The notes below the pieces were generated by a model. It was not told the DNA's origin and did not search any database. It was given only the letters and a program-made list of their open reading frames with translations. From contig NZ_OX366334.1 in assembly GCF_947250645.1 (NCBI RefSeq), positions 558,001-622,000 of the forward strand: a DNA stretch of 64,000 bases, given 5' to 3'. A program made the position numbers and the translations under genes. Position 1 is the first letter of the stretch. Each line of letters starts with the position of its first letter. The DNA comes from Wolbachia endosymbiont (group B) of Eucosma cana. Its GTDB lineage: Bacteria; Pseudomonadota; Alphaproteobacteria; Rickettsiales; Anaplasmataceae. Positions 29,060 to 37,931 of this stretch are shown in pieces.

Positions 29060-29092
29060 AACTTAATAAATTTTCTAATAGAGAGGTAAAAA

Positions 29093-29377
29093 ATGTTACT
29101 AAGAAACAGTAAAGATAGCATTACATATGGATCTGCGACCTTCGAGGAATTGAATAGGCATGTAGAACAAATAATATATAAATTAGAGGAGGATCAAATT
29201 ATAGAGGATATAATGGAAGAAGTAATTGTAGCTATAAACGAACTGAAATCGGTAGAAGAAATAAAAAAATATTTAAAGCAAGAAATAGATAGCCTTGTAA
29301 AAAGGACAACAGTCCTTAGTGAATTCTATAACCTAGAAAAGCCAAGAAAAGAAAATTATATTTACCCAAGCACCTAA
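29093..29377 (+). CDS. small hypothetical protein
   Basis: 94 residues, mostly alpha-helical and charged (E-E-D-Q-I-I-E-D-I-M-E-E-V), no membrane segment or recognised motif. It has a good ribosome-binding site (AGAGAGG at about 29080) and its stop codon overlaps the tadA start by one base. It is therefore probably translated and co-transcribed with tadA. No function is proposed. Confidence 0.7.
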   Translation: MLLRNSKDSITYGSATFEELNRHVEQIIYKLEEDQIIEDIMEEVIVAINELKSVEEIKKYLKQEIDSLVKRTTVLSEFYNLEKPRKENYIYPST

Positions 29378-29802
29378 TGTTTAAGTACCAATACATGGAA
29401 CTTGCCATAGAGCAAGCAAAACTTGCTCAGAAAGATGGCGAAGTGCCAATAGGTGCTGTAATAGTTAATGGAAACAATATCATCTCCTCTGCACACAATA
29501 TATCTAATGATCCAACTGCACATGCAGAAATGTTAACAATTAGACAAGCATTTTCAACTTCCACGCTTTATGAAGCTGAAATGTACGTAACGTTAGAGCC
29601 GTGCCCGATGTGCGCTCAAGCTATCTCTTTTGCAAAAATTAAACGTCTGTACTTCGGGGCTTACAATCCCAAAGGTGGAGGAGTTGAAAACGGCACTAGA
29701 ATATTTCAATTCTGTAACCACATACCTGAAGTTTATGGTGGAATATTAGAAACAAAATGTTCTCTTTTATTAAAAGATTTCTTTGAGAAATTGAGAACTT
29801 AG
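29377..29802 (+). CDS. tadA: tRNA-specific adenosine deaminase
   Basis: Deaminates A34 to inosine in tRNA-Arg(ACG). Zinc-dependent cytidine-deaminase fold: H-A-E-M (ligand His and catalytic Glu) and P-C-P-M-C (two Cys ligands). 141 residues, typical length. Translationally coupled to the small gene before it. Confidence 0.94.
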   Translation: MFKYQYMELAIEQAKLAQKDGEVPIGAVIVNGNNIISSAHNISNDPTAHAEMLTIRQAFSTSTLYEAEMYVTLEPCPMCAQAISFAKIKRLYFGAYNPKGGGVENGTRIFQFCNHIPEVYGGILETKCSLLLKDFFEKLRT

Positions 29803-30291
29803 TTTAAGATGTGTGAGATTGTTTCAATATTTTTTGAGTAAAATCTGTATTATAACTCTTTCGTATATTTGACCAATCTGCTCATGCAACGTACATAAGG
29901 GATGTTATTACGATAACTCCGTTGCAGAAAAGTTTACTCAAAAGGGAGCTTCTTATTGATACTTCTCAACGTTCTGTTCAGCAAACTAGAACTTCCATAT
30001 TTGAATACGTAGAAATTAGATTTCTTGCACTACTGGAATTTAAAGAGTTTCAGCGCGTAACGCTGGAATCTAGATTTTCTTGCTAAATCCCAGACTGGCT
30101 GGTTATGCAAAAAATCTATTTTTTATCATAAATAACTTAAATATTATATTATAAACTCTGCTAAATTTATTCTCACAACAAAAACTTCTTCTCTACTTTT
30201 TTTTGAGTAAGGTCACCAACTCTATTTTTCTACAAAAGTGTTCTCTGAACTAAAAAATCCAGAGAACATTCTCTCTTATATCAACTCATTA
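29803..30291. other. intergenic relic region and terminator
   Basis: No gene supported. It holds a palindromic repeat related to the one after topA (about 30049-30070), a repeat shared with about 13172-13238 (30163-30225, opposite strand), and the terminator at 30239-30268. A frame around 29930-30080 is open for about 50 codons but matches nothing I recognise. Confidence 0.5.
30239..30268 (-). terminator. hairpin downstream of the broken coiled-coil gene
   Basis: A 9-bp perfect stem (TGTTCTCTG / CAGAGAACA) with a 12-nt loop, followed on the minus strand by CTTTTGTAG. It sits 24 bp after the reconstructed stop of the minus-strand coiled-coil gene, so it probably was its terminator. Confidence 0.55.
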
Positions 30292-30450
30292 TCAATGGGA
30301 AAAGAACTAACCTCATTATCATAAGAGTAAGGAGTTGTTTATAATGCACCCATTTGTCTAGACCATTTTTTTCAAAGTGATCCGATTTTTAAAATGAATA
30401 TGTTGATAAATACGTCGACACACATTTAAAGTATTTATCAATATATTCAT

Positions 30451-31212
30451 TTACTGTTTATGATAATAAAGATCAGCAGGAACTTTATAATGTAGAGTCT
30501 GATGTCGCCTTCTATAGTTATACCAAGCAACAAAATCATTTATTATAAGATTTAAATCTCTGATACTATTTGGTCTATAATAATATATAGCTTCTTGCTT
30601 TAAAGTTCTCCATAAGCGCTCAACAAATATATTGTCGAAGCAACGTCCTTTATGGTCCATACTGATTTTAATATTAGCACGCTCTAATTCCATAATAAAG
30701 TTGTAGCTAGTAAACTGCACCCCCTGATCACTATTAAAAATCTCAGGTTTACCTTGTTTTAGAGCTTCTTTGAGAGTATAAAGGCAAAATCCAGCATCGA
30801 GATATGGTGATAATGAATGAGCAATAATATAGCGACTATACAAGTCCATTATTGCCACAAAATAGATAAACTTACCTTCTACCATAATATATGTTATATC
30901 AGTAGCCCATACCTGATTAACTCTACAAATAATCAAATCTTTGAGTAAATAAGGATATATTTTATGCTTTTTTTCTTTAATACTTGTATTACATCTTTTT
31001 CTACAATACAGCCCACTAATCTTCATTTTTTTCATAATTCTTAAGATTTTTTTGTGATTGACTACTACTCCACTCGCTATGATTTCAGCAGTAATTTTAC
31101 GATATCCATAACGGCAATCAGAAGCCAAATATACTTCTTGAATCAAATTTGCTACTTCACTTTCGTTATTAATTATAGGCCTATAATATAGGCTAGATCT
31201 GCAAATCCCCAA
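30451..31212 (-). CDS. IS3-family transposase OrfB (copy 2)
   Basis: A DDE integrase-core transposase: A-T-D-I-T-Y, N-S-D-Q-G-V-Q-F-T-S and F-V-E-R-L-W-R-T-L-K give the D, D and E with a D35E-like spacing. The listed start is a TTG (M-G-I-C-R-S). The frame is open further upstream into OrfA, so the working protein is probably the OrfAB fusion made by -1 frameshifting on the A9 run at the end of OrfA. No lesion seen. Confidence 0.93.
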   Translation of the reverse strand: MGICRSSLYYRPIINNESEVANLIQEVYLASDCRYGYRKITAEIIASGVVVNHKKILRIMKKMKISGLYCRKRCNTSIKEKKHKIYPYLLKDLIICRVNQVWATDITYIMVEGKFIYFVAIMDLYSRYIIAHSLSPYLDAGFCLYTLKEALKQGKPEIFNSDQGVQFTSYNFIMELERANIKISMDHKGRCFDNIFVERLWRTLKQEAIYYYRPNSIRDLNLIINDFVAWYNYRRRHQTLHYKVPADLYYHKQ

Positions 31213-31280
31213 TAAATCAGCCTGTTTCCTAATTGACAGATCAGAATCTTTTTCTATAAACCTTACTCTATCTTTTTTGC

Positions 31281-31565
31281 TTATTTCAGTAATTTTTTTT
31301 TCAAATAGCTATTTTCCACTGTCAATTCTCCTATTACTTTATGTAAACTTTCTATTTCTTGCGCTAAGATTCTTTGTTTTCTCGCACTTTCACTTTCTTC
31401 AACAAATAGGTCTTTTAACCTTGCCAATACTCTATCACGCCAATCATATAGATTTGTTGATGGTATTTTATATTCACTACATATCTCAGCTGTGCTTTTT
31501 TGATTTTTTATTGCTTCCAAAGCTATCTTTGCTTTTAACTCTGGTTCATATTTTTTTGTTGCCAT
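31281..31565 (-). CDS. IS3-family transposase OrfA (copy 2)
   Basis: A 94-residue helix-turn-helix/leucine-zipper OrfA, identical in protein sequence to copies 1 and 3. It ends in L-K-K-K-L-L-K over an A9 run suited to -1 frameshifting. Confidence 0.93.
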   Translation of the reverse strand: MATKKYEPELKAKIALEAIKNQKSTAEICSEYKIPSTNLYDWRDRVLARLKDLFVEESESARKQRILAQEIESLHKVIGELTVENSYLKKKLLK

Positions 31566-32424
31566 ACTTTTACCCCTTTACCTTCCTACTCGGATCAACC
31601 ATTTTTTTTTGGTCTAGTTTATGGGGTGCATTATAGTTCTTTGCACATTATCAAAGACAGCTTTTAATAGTACTTCCTTATCACTATCCCATGCAACTTT
31701 CTCCATAATTGCATTATAATCTTTACACTTTTGATCATTTCCACAGTCCCTGATTTTACCATTAAGCTTTAGATAAGGCTTTAATGAATTATATTGTACT
31801 TGAGTATTATTGCCCTCTTTATCTATCATTTGTCCTGAGGTATTAACAAGTATCAATGGTGCAACTTGTTTTGCTTTCACAATACTTGCTCCACTGGGGT
31901 CTTTGATGAGATCAGGACATGATTCTCTAGAAAAAAAATTCTTGTTTAATTCTTTATTAGCATAATCATTGCCAGATTGGCAGAAACTCTTAACCTTCTC
32001 GTCCTGACAAGCTAACTCTTGTGGACTATCAATACATTTAAGACATTTCGTATTACCAAAGTTGGCTGCTGAACTAATAGTATCAGTAAAGGCAAATTTA
32101 AAATTTACTGCACTATAAATACCCTCTGATCCCTTTTCTATATATGGCAAAATTTTAGAATTACTATACATCTCAGGATAGAGTTCTTTTAATAAATCAG
32201 ATGTATTAAAACCTTGACAACCTATCTTATTATTCGATTTATACAAATGAGCATGAGGCCCACAAATTCCTGGCAGGCTAAGATCTGGTGTTATTTCTCG
32301 AGATGTAATTTCTCCACTTTCATTCCCTCCTTCATTGGTAATACCAATTCCCGTTACACGGGAAACAGATAGACAATAATGGAAGAAAAGCCATAATGAA
32401 ATAAGTGAAATAGTTTAGGTATAA

Positions 32425-32904
32425 ATGGCACTCAGATCAAAATTATTGGATGAAGAAGTAGTAAAATCAGCAAAAGAGATGCTGAAGAAAGTAAGGAATA
32501 ATGCATATGTTTCAAAAAAACTAAACGCTGTAATTGCAGCAAAAAAGTACAGTATAACGTCTGTAGCAAAAATATATTGCATTTCAAGAAAGGCACTAAC
32601 TTCGTGGATAAAACTCTTGAAATTTGGCAGAGAAGAAAAACTGTTTGCTCCTCGATCACGCCGAAGAAAAACTAAATTAAATCAGGCTCAACTACAGCAA
32701 ATTGAAGCATGGATAGAAGAAAACCCTAATATTACCATTAAAGAAATGAGAATAAGAATACAGGAAAAGTTCGACTTAAATATTAGCAAATCTACAGTAC
32801 ACCGCCATATGCAAAAGATGAAATTTTCATATATTACACCAAGACCAGTACACAACGTACAAGATAAAAGTAAACAAGAGGAATTCAAAAAAAAATCTCA
32901 ATGA
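32425..32904 (+). CDS. IS630 transposase, N-terminal frame
   Basis: 159 residues with tandem helix-turn-helix domains: I-T-S-V-A-K-I-Y-C-I-S-R-K-A-L, and then K-E-M-R-I-R-I-Q-E-K. It ends at Q-S-Q just after a run of nine A residues, where the catalytic part continues in another frame. Confidence 0.9.
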   Translation: MALRSKLLDEEVVKSAKEMLKKVRNNAYVSKKLNAVIAAKKYSITSVAKIYCISRKALTSWIKLLKFGREEKLFAPRSRRRKTKLNQAQLQQIEAWIEENPNITIKEMRIRIQEKFDLNISKSTVHRHMQKMKFSYITPRPVHNVQDKSKQEEFKKKSQ

Positions 32905-33436
32905 AGTTATTGGAAAGTATCCTGAAAAAGAGCTATTTTTCTTTGATGAATCAAGGTTTGGCACACATTCGAAAGTTGGGCATGGATGGTTTAAAAAAGG
33001 TACTAGAACTCGGGTTAAAATAAAGTTAGGTAGGCATAATTTTTATCTCTACAGTGCAGTTAATCCTAAAAATGGAGAGAGTTTTAGCTTATTTGCACCA
33101 AATGTTAACACTGATTGCATGAATATATTTCTTGAGCAAATGTTGCAATATCTAGGGACAAGAGAAGCTGTTCTTGTTATGGACTGTGCTAGTTGGCATA
33201 AGTCAAAAAATTTAAAGGTACCTAAAAACATTGAGATTATATACCTACCTCCATATTCACCTGAACTTAATCCTGTTGAGAGGCTTTGGTTATATATAAA
33301 ACAGAACATTTTGCGCAATAAAATATACAGTACTATTGCTTTGCTTGAGAGCACTTTATGCAAATTTCTTACCTCTCTTGCTACTTCTACAATTAAACAA
33401 CTCTGCTCTGTTTCCTATTTGACTCCACAACAATGA
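32894..33436 (+). CDS. IS630 transposase, catalytic frame
   Basis: DDE domain: F-F-F-D-E-S-R-F-G, V-M-D-C-A-S-W-H-K and L-P-P-Y-S-P-E-L-N-P-V-E. There is no good start codon at the beginning, so it relies on slippage at the A9 run. The shift needed is +1 (or -2), so either transcriptional slippage or a one-base lesion is possible. Activity is uncertain. Confidence 0.82.
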   Translation, partial: NLNEVIGKYPEKELFFFDESRFGTHSKVGHGWFKKGTRTRVKIKLGRHNFYLYSAVNPKNGESFSLFAPNVNTDCMNIFLEQMLQYLGTREAVLVMDCASWHKSKNLKVPKNIEIIYLPPYSPELNPVERLWLYIKQNILRNKIYSTIALLESTLCKFLTSLATSTIKQLCSVSYLTPQQ

Positions 33437-34151
33437 GAATTGGTATAACATGTTTGCCTCTATCATTTTCATTCCCTCCTTCATTGGTAACATGTTTGCC
33501 TCTATCATTTTCATTCCCTACCTTAATACTAGGTTTATCTGTACCGATTCTTTTCTCATTTTTACATTCTTCAGCTGCTTTTTTATACCACTCAGTCTCT
33601 GCTTTTGCCATGTTAATTTTACACTTTAAAAGTTCTTCTTTTACTCCTTCAATCTTACTCTGCATCACTTCTTCTTTCTCCTGTTCAATTTTGTACCTCA
33701 AAACTTCCTCTTTTGCTGCCTCAGCTTCATTCTTAGTTTGTTCTACCTTCTCTCTTTCTTCTTGAACTTGTTTTTTTAATTTATCAACTTCTGCTTTTGC
33801 TTCACTCTCAGCTTCTTTTAACTTATCTTTAAATTCTGCCTCTACCTTCTCTCTTTCTTCTTGAACTTGTTTTTTTAATTTATCAACTTCTGCTTTTGCT
33901 TCATTCTCAGCTTCTTTTAACTTACCTTTAAATTCTGCCTCTACATTCTTTCTTTCTTCTTGAACTTGTTTTTTTAACTTATCAACTTCTTCTTCTAATT
34001 TTGTAATTTCTTTTTGTGATTCCACAGCATCCTCTTCTCCCGCAACCTGATCTCTTAGATTTTCGACTTGCTCACCCTCTTCACCATAAAAAAGTTTGTT
34101 GGCATATAAATTACTATTATTAACTTGATCGCTATAGATATTGTTTGACAT

Positions 34152-34576
34152 TGTGACCTCCTATACAGTCAAAACTGGAATTAAATTAGAGTATAAAAGC
34201 TGAGAATTCAACATGGGTAAAAGAAACCACAGTTCAGGAAATCTCAGGTTAACTCAGAAATTATTATAAGCCAAAATGATTAAAAATTTTATAACTTATA
34301 TTTTAGATCTAGCATGATAACCAACAATTATTCAATTTCCACCTTACTCACCAGCTTGACACAGTCCATCTTTATTCATTAGAGAGCCGTGATTCCTTCT
34401 CCAATGATTAATCACTTGTCAGTTTTGAGTGTAGTAGTTGATAGCCTGTACGTAAATACGTTGCTTTTGTTCTTTAGAAATTTTTAGTCTACTATCTTTA
34501 TCCAGAAAAAAATTGTAAAATTTCTATAGTTATGGTATAATTGTAAATACCGCTTGCCAATAAGCTGAGTATAAAA
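34152..34576. other. 425-bp non-coding spacer between divergent genes
   Basis: Lies between the start of the broken coiled-coil gene (minus) and the 34577 gene (plus), so it should hold both promoters. I see no gene, no clear repeat and no convincing -35/-10 pair. Confidence 0.5.
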
Positions 34577-35008
34577 ATGCCGTTCGGACAAATCATTACA
34601 TATAGTACAATATTACTTGCTGTAATTGCAGTATTTCTCTTTTTGAGAAAAATATACAAAAATCACATTAGAAAAATTATATTTCCTCTAAAAGTTCTCA
34701 AAGAAGAATGGGAAGAAAATAGAAGATTTAATGAATTATATCAAAAAAATAAGCAAAAAGAGTTGATGAAACAACAGGAAATGCTAAGCGAGAAGCAAAA
34801 AGATATTCAAGTTTACAAAGAAGATCTAGAAATAGTTGATATAACAAAGCCGCTAGGTAAATGGACAAAGATGGTTATGATGGGTAGTGGTTTAATGAAG
34901 CATTTTGCACAATTGATACACAGAGAAGGTGATAAAAAAGGATTTTGGGAGCTATTTATAAAAGCTCAGTCTTCAACTAAGGGTAAACATAAAGGAAAAG
35001 GCAGATGA
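34577..35008 (+). CDS. small membrane-anchored hypothetical protein
   Basis: 143 residues. One N-terminal membrane helix (about 6-24), then a charged helical segment rich in Lys/Glu/Gln (about 50-85, coiled-coil-like), then a basic C-terminus (K-G-K-H-K-G-K-G-R). No recognised domain. It lies between the disrupted coiled-coil gene and the phage/IS wreckage, so it could be an accessory or prophage-associated gene. Confidence 0.65.
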   Translation: MPFGQIITYSTILLAVIAVFLFLRKIYKNHIRKIIFPLKVLKEEWEENRRFNELYQKNKQKELMKQQEMLSEKQKDIQVYKEDLEIVDITKPLGKWTKMVMMGSGLMKHFAQLIHREGDKKGFWELFIKAQSSTKGKHKGKGR

Positions 35009-35373
35009 AGTATCCGTTGTATAACCTGGTTTCTGGCATTAAACTTCTTAAGTGTTATAGCCAGTCAAGTATAAGGGTATCATCCCAATGCGTGACACTG
35101 GGATCCAGCTCTGCATGTAATCTAGTCAAAAATATTAATTTTAACATAAAGCAACTACTTTTATGCCAACCAGCTCAGCGTGCTTACTTAAAATTTCTGG
35201 ATCCCAGATTCATGCGTCAATGTTAAACAAAATACCATAGAATTCAAGAAGACAATTCCTAGAGAATTACTAGACCCCAAAAAAAGGTAAGTCATGCTAA
35301 TATTATTTGAAAAGGATAAGTTAAATTTTTTTAATCTATAAAATGGCAAAATATAATTGATTAAAGATAATGA
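35009..35373. other. intergenic region with palindromic repeat pair
   Basis: CTGGGATCCAG at 35098-35108 and its inverse CTGGATCCCAG at 35197-35207 enclose about 90 bp. A smaller hairpin ATCCCA/TGGGAT lies at 35082-35104. This is the kind of dispersed intergenic palindrome common in Wolbachia. An open frame crossing it is not gene-like. Confidence 0.5.
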
Positions 35374-35622
35374 TTGAAAGGTTGGAAAAATAAATTAAAG
35401 AAAAGATTAATCGATATTATGCCGCATAAAGGTGAATTCATAAGCAATTCTTACGTTCTACTCTCCAGCGGCAGATTTACGAGTAACACGATGGCAAGGT
35501 ATCAAGTAGGAAATTGGGTTGTTGGCAATTCCATTTGGTTTAACAACCATATGAGAATATTGGTATAGCCTGTTGTTGTATCTGTTGGAATGAAAACCAA
35601 TACTTGACTAAAAAAGTTCTTA

Positions 35623-36481
35623 GAGCCTGTTCATAATCTTTTGAGAAGCAAAGCAGTAAAAGCAAGAACGACCATTTATAGGCTAGTATTGAGCTTTCGC
35701 TCGCAATTTTCCACAATCGTCTACACTTTTCCAGCCAAGCAAAAGAACGCTCTACAACCCACCTTTTTGGCAATACAACAAAGGTGTGTAATTCACTTCG
35801 TTTTATTACTTCAACAATTGCACCAATAGTCGTTTTTATTTGAGTTGCAAAATTTCCTCCTGTATAACCTGCATCAACTAGTATATTTTGAACTTCGGAA
35901 AGATTTTTCCTTGCTTTACAAATCATCTCTACAGCAGCATTACGATCTCCGATATTAGCTGTAGTAATATAAATTGCATGTGGTAAATCTTGCGTATCTA
36001 CTGCAATATGACGCTTTATTCCTGAAATTTTCTTGCCAGCATCATAACCTTTTTCTTCAGCAATATCGGTATTTTTTACATTTTGGGCATCAATGATGCA
36101 GAAGCTTGTTTTGGTATTCTGATCACTGTTGGAACGAACCTCTCCAATTAATTTTTTTTAAGACAATTTCTAGAACACTTTTTCTATCTTCATTCGGTTT
36201 TTTACTCCATATCTTGAAGTAATCGTAACAATTGCGCCATTTTGGAAACTCTTTTGGCAGCATTCGCAACTGACAGCCACTTTTTAGCACATAAAGCACA
36301 CCGCAAAATAACTCATATAAATCCAATTTTCTTGGCTTCGTCTTTTCTCGCACACTTTCTAAAATTGGTCTAATCTTTTCGAATTTTTTACAACTTATGT
36401 CGCTTGGATATGTATTCCTCATAGTTTACCTCATATCAGCTATACCTCATCTTACAATATTCAGAGATCACGTACAGGCTC
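35623..36481 (-). mobile_element. IS5-family element, decayed
   Basis: 859 bp, with ends starting GAGCCTGT in inverted orientation and a TTA target duplication (35620-35622, 36482-36484). The transposase on the minus strand spans two frames and carries additional lesions. Confidence 0.88.
35636..36422 (-). pseudogene. IS5-family transposase, two frames plus lesions
   Basis: The N-terminal frame (36422-36123) gives C-Q-L-R-M-L-P-K-E-F-P-K-W-R. The catalytic part is in another frame: I-I-D-A-Q-N-V, L-V-D-A-G-Y-T-G and W-V-V-E-R-S-F-A-W-L supply D, D and E. The frame changes at an A8 run, as is usual for this group. In addition, one A is missing at the W-K-N-C-E-R-K position and a TAA interrupts the end (S-L-stop-M-V-V-L). 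This copy is therefore probably dead. Confidence 0.85.
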
Positions 36482-36566
36482 TTAGAACATTAGCTGCTGA
36501 GGTTGCGAGAGTAGTAATTCAACCACTATGGATTAAAATCCAAAGATTGAGAGAGAGCATAGAATG

Positions 36567-36985
36567 CTAACTTTTGACTTGAAAGTCACCAAATTTATCT
36601 TCTTTTTTAGAGTGATTTTCAATATAATTTTTTATCATTTCGTCAGTTACATTTCCGCTAGTCCTGACAAAGTAGCCTACTGCCCACAACCCAGTATCTC
36701 TTTTTTAGCTCTGGAAAGTTTTGCTGGATTTTTCTGGAACTTTTTCCTTTTATTAACTGCACTAACTTACTAATACTTAAGTATGGGGGTACAGAAACGT
36801 ATACATGTTGACGCAACTCTACCTCTGATAATTTCTACTTGATTATTTGTACATACTTCTTGTACAACTTCTTTAGCTTTCTGTCCAATATCTCCAACTA
36901 GTACTGGATATCGATATTTTGTTATCCACACTATGTGATATGTACATTCATATACAGAGTGACTGCTTTTTCTATAATATTCCAC
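36567..36985 (-). pseudogene. IS200/IS605 TnpA remnant
   Basis: The N-terminus reads S-V-Y-E-C-T-Y-H-I-V-W-I-T-K-Y-R-Y-P-V-L, diagnostic for Y1 transposase TnpA. After R-G-R-V-A-S the frame is lost by a small deletion across the HUH histidine pair. It resumes as V-P-P-Y-L-S-I-S-K-L-V-Q, is shifted again, and ends with Y-F-V-R-T-S-G-N-V-T-D-E and the catalytic-tyrosine helix I-K-N-Y-I-E-N. A subterminal hairpin (TGGACTTCAAGTCCA, about 37030) marks the element end. It is not functional. Confidence 0.85.
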
Positions 36986-37085
36986 ATTCTTTCAGACTTT
37001 TTACCTTAAAATTATATTCTTAAAAGGATGGACTTCAAGTCCAGGGTTTTTCTCCCAAATTTGGAACAATAAAAATACTTGGAAT

Positions 37086-37268
37086 ATGAAAAATGTTTCA
37101 CCGGGAGAATTTATATCTGCGGAAATTGACGGATTTAGGCCAGAACTAGATGCTTATCTTGTGTGGCTAGTTGAATGGTTTCATGAGGTACACGCGGGTA
37201 AATCAGTATGGTCAACAGGCATAATGCCACATGTTATTGAGATAGGTGAAGTGCATGTTAGACCATAG
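37086..37268 (+). CDS. small phage-associated hypothetical protein
   Basis: 60 residues, no recognised domain (P-G-E-F-I-S-A-E-I-D, W-L-V-E-W-F-H-E-V). Its end overlaps the start of the gpV gene by 14 bp, so the two belonged to the same phage operon. A gene in this position is typical just upstream of baseplate V in WO prophages. Confidence 0.65.
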   Translation: MKNVSPGEFISAEIDGFRPELDAYLVWLVEWFHEVHAGKSVWSTGIMPHVIEIGEVHVRP

Positions 37269-37719
37269 TTTCGCGATTTCAGACCTAAATAGGAAGCTAG
37301 CAAACATTATTCATATAGGCTTAGTTAAAGAAATAGATTATGAAAAAGCAAAAGTAAGAGTTAAAATAGGAGAATTTTTAACAGGTTGGTTGCCATGGAT
37401 AACAAGCAAAGCAGGAAAAGATAGAGATTGGTCTCCTCCAGATATTAATGAACAAGTTATGGTATTTTCTCCTCTTGGTGAACTATTATTAGGAGTAGTA
37501 TTACCAGGAATATATCAGGAGAAGTACCCTGCACCAGAGAATAAAAAAGAAATAAATAGTGTAAAATTTCAAGATGGGACGAAGTTTACATATGATAAAG
37601 GGAAACATCATTTAGAGATTGAAGTAGTGGACAAAATAACACTTAAGGCTGGGGGATCAAGTATAGAAATGACAAAAGGTAGTATTAAATTAAAAGCAAG
37701 AAGAATAGACTTAAATTGA
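37255..37719 (+). CDS. phage baseplate assembly protein V (gpV)
   Basis: 155 residues from ATG 37255 (M-L-D-H-S-F). It has an N-terminal OB-like domain with G-L-V-K-E-I-D and the G-W-L-P-W-I-T motif, then Q-V-M-V-F-S-P-L-G-E-L-L-L-G-V-V. The C-terminal needle is of beta-helix type with alternating polar residues (I-T-L-K-A-G-G-S-S-I-E-M-T). This matches P2 gpV-type tail spikes. An intact frame, but in a destroyed prophage module, so no longer useful to a phage particle by itself. Confidence 0.85.
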   Translation: MLDHSFAISDLNRKLANIIHIGLVKEIDYEKAKVRVKIGEFLTGWLPWITSKAGKDRDWSPPDINEQVMVFSPLGELLLGVVLPGIYQEKYPAPENKKEINSVKFQDGTKFTYDKGKHHLEIEVVDKITLKAGGSSIEMTKGSIKLKARRIDLN

Positions 37720-37724
37720 TATAT

Positions 37725-37883
37725 ATGAGTAAAGCAGTTGTTTGCATAGGAGATCATTGTACAGGTATGCCGATTCATGTCTGTGTGAGCGGGAGTGAAG
37801 ATGTATTTGTTAATGGTAGACCTGCTTGTCGTAAGGGTGACATCTTGACTATTGGGGAAACTATAATGCACCCCATAAACTAG
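37725..37883 (+). pseudogene. PAAR-like spike-tip protein, truncated by IS3
   Basis: It starts 5 bp after gpV. The visible 45 native codons read V-C-I-G-D-H-C-T-G, P-I-H-V-C-V-S-G-S-E-D-V-F-V-N-G and R-K-G-D, the start of a PAAR metal-binding tip domain. The third and fourth ligand regions are missing because the IS3 copy 3 begins at 37862, and the frame ends in IS sequence at 37883. PAAR proteins cap the gpV spike. Confidence 0.82.
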
Positions 37884-37931
37884 ACCAAAAAAAAATGGTT
37901 GATCCGAGTAGGAAGGTAAAGGGGTAAAAGT

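Larger units (their letters stand above)
30341..31635 (-). mobile_element. IS3-family element, copy 2 (intact)
   Basis: Complete copy with terminal inverted repeats TATAATGCACCC...GGGTGCATTATA and a 3-bp target duplication GTT (30338-30340 and 31636-31638). The duplication is verified because removing it restores the interrupted reading frame. It encodes OrfA and OrfB on the minus strand. Confidence 0.95.
32341..33445 (+). mobile_element. IS630-family element
   Basis: About 1.1 kb, with terminal repeats ATACCAATTC / GAATTGGTA and a TA target duplication (32339-32340 and 33446-33447), the signature of IS630/Tc1-mariner elements. It is inserted in the 42-bp tandem-repeat part of the coiled-coil gene; excising it restores the repeat and the frame. 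The transposase lies in two frames. Confidence 0.92.
30292..34151 (-). pseudogene. coiled-coil protein gene interrupted by IS630 and IS3
   Basis: The reading frame is in three pieces: 34151-33446, 32338-31636 and 30337-30292. Removing the IS630 (32341-33445, TA duplication) and the IS3 (30341-31635, GTT duplication) joins them in frame into 484 codons ending in TGA. The N-terminal third has two near-perfect 33-residue coiled-coil repeats (E-V-D-K-L-K-K-Q-V-Q-E-E-R) plus a partial third. A 14-residue repeat follows (G-N-E-N-D-R-G-K-H-V-T-N-E-G, 2.5 copies), then a Cys-rich C-terminal domain (C-L-K-C-I-D, C-Q-D, C-G-N-D-Q-K-C). I do not recognise the family. Only the first ~235 codons can still be translated. 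Confidence 0.85.
35374..36570 (+). pseudogene. phage WO tail-like gene remnant, broken by IS5
   Basis: The frame from the TTG at 35374 contains P-H-K-G-E-F-I-S-N-S-Y-V-L-L and N-W-V-V-G-N-S-I-W-F. It has in-frame stops at TAG (after R-I-L-V) and TGA (after K-T-N-T), a frameshift in an A-run, and an IS5 insertion with TTA duplication. After the IS (36482 on) it continues L-R-T-L-A-A-E-V-A-R-V-V-I-Q-P-L-W and stops at 36568-36570. The position ahead of baseplate gpV suggests a WO minor tail protein; that identity is inferred from memory of WO gene order. Confidence 0.6.

Noticed and set aside
33447..33540. The 42-bp direct repeats as a possible CRISPR array
   Set aside because: The repeats are contiguous with no spacers and are in frame inside a protein gene.
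35005..35226. A 73-codon frame after the 34577 gene
   Set aside because: It crosses the CTGGGATCCAG palindrome pair and has no recognisable protein features.
37725..37883. A complete small PAAR protein of 52 residues
   Set aside because: The last 7 codons come from the IS3 end, so the frame is a truncation rather than a genuine short gene.
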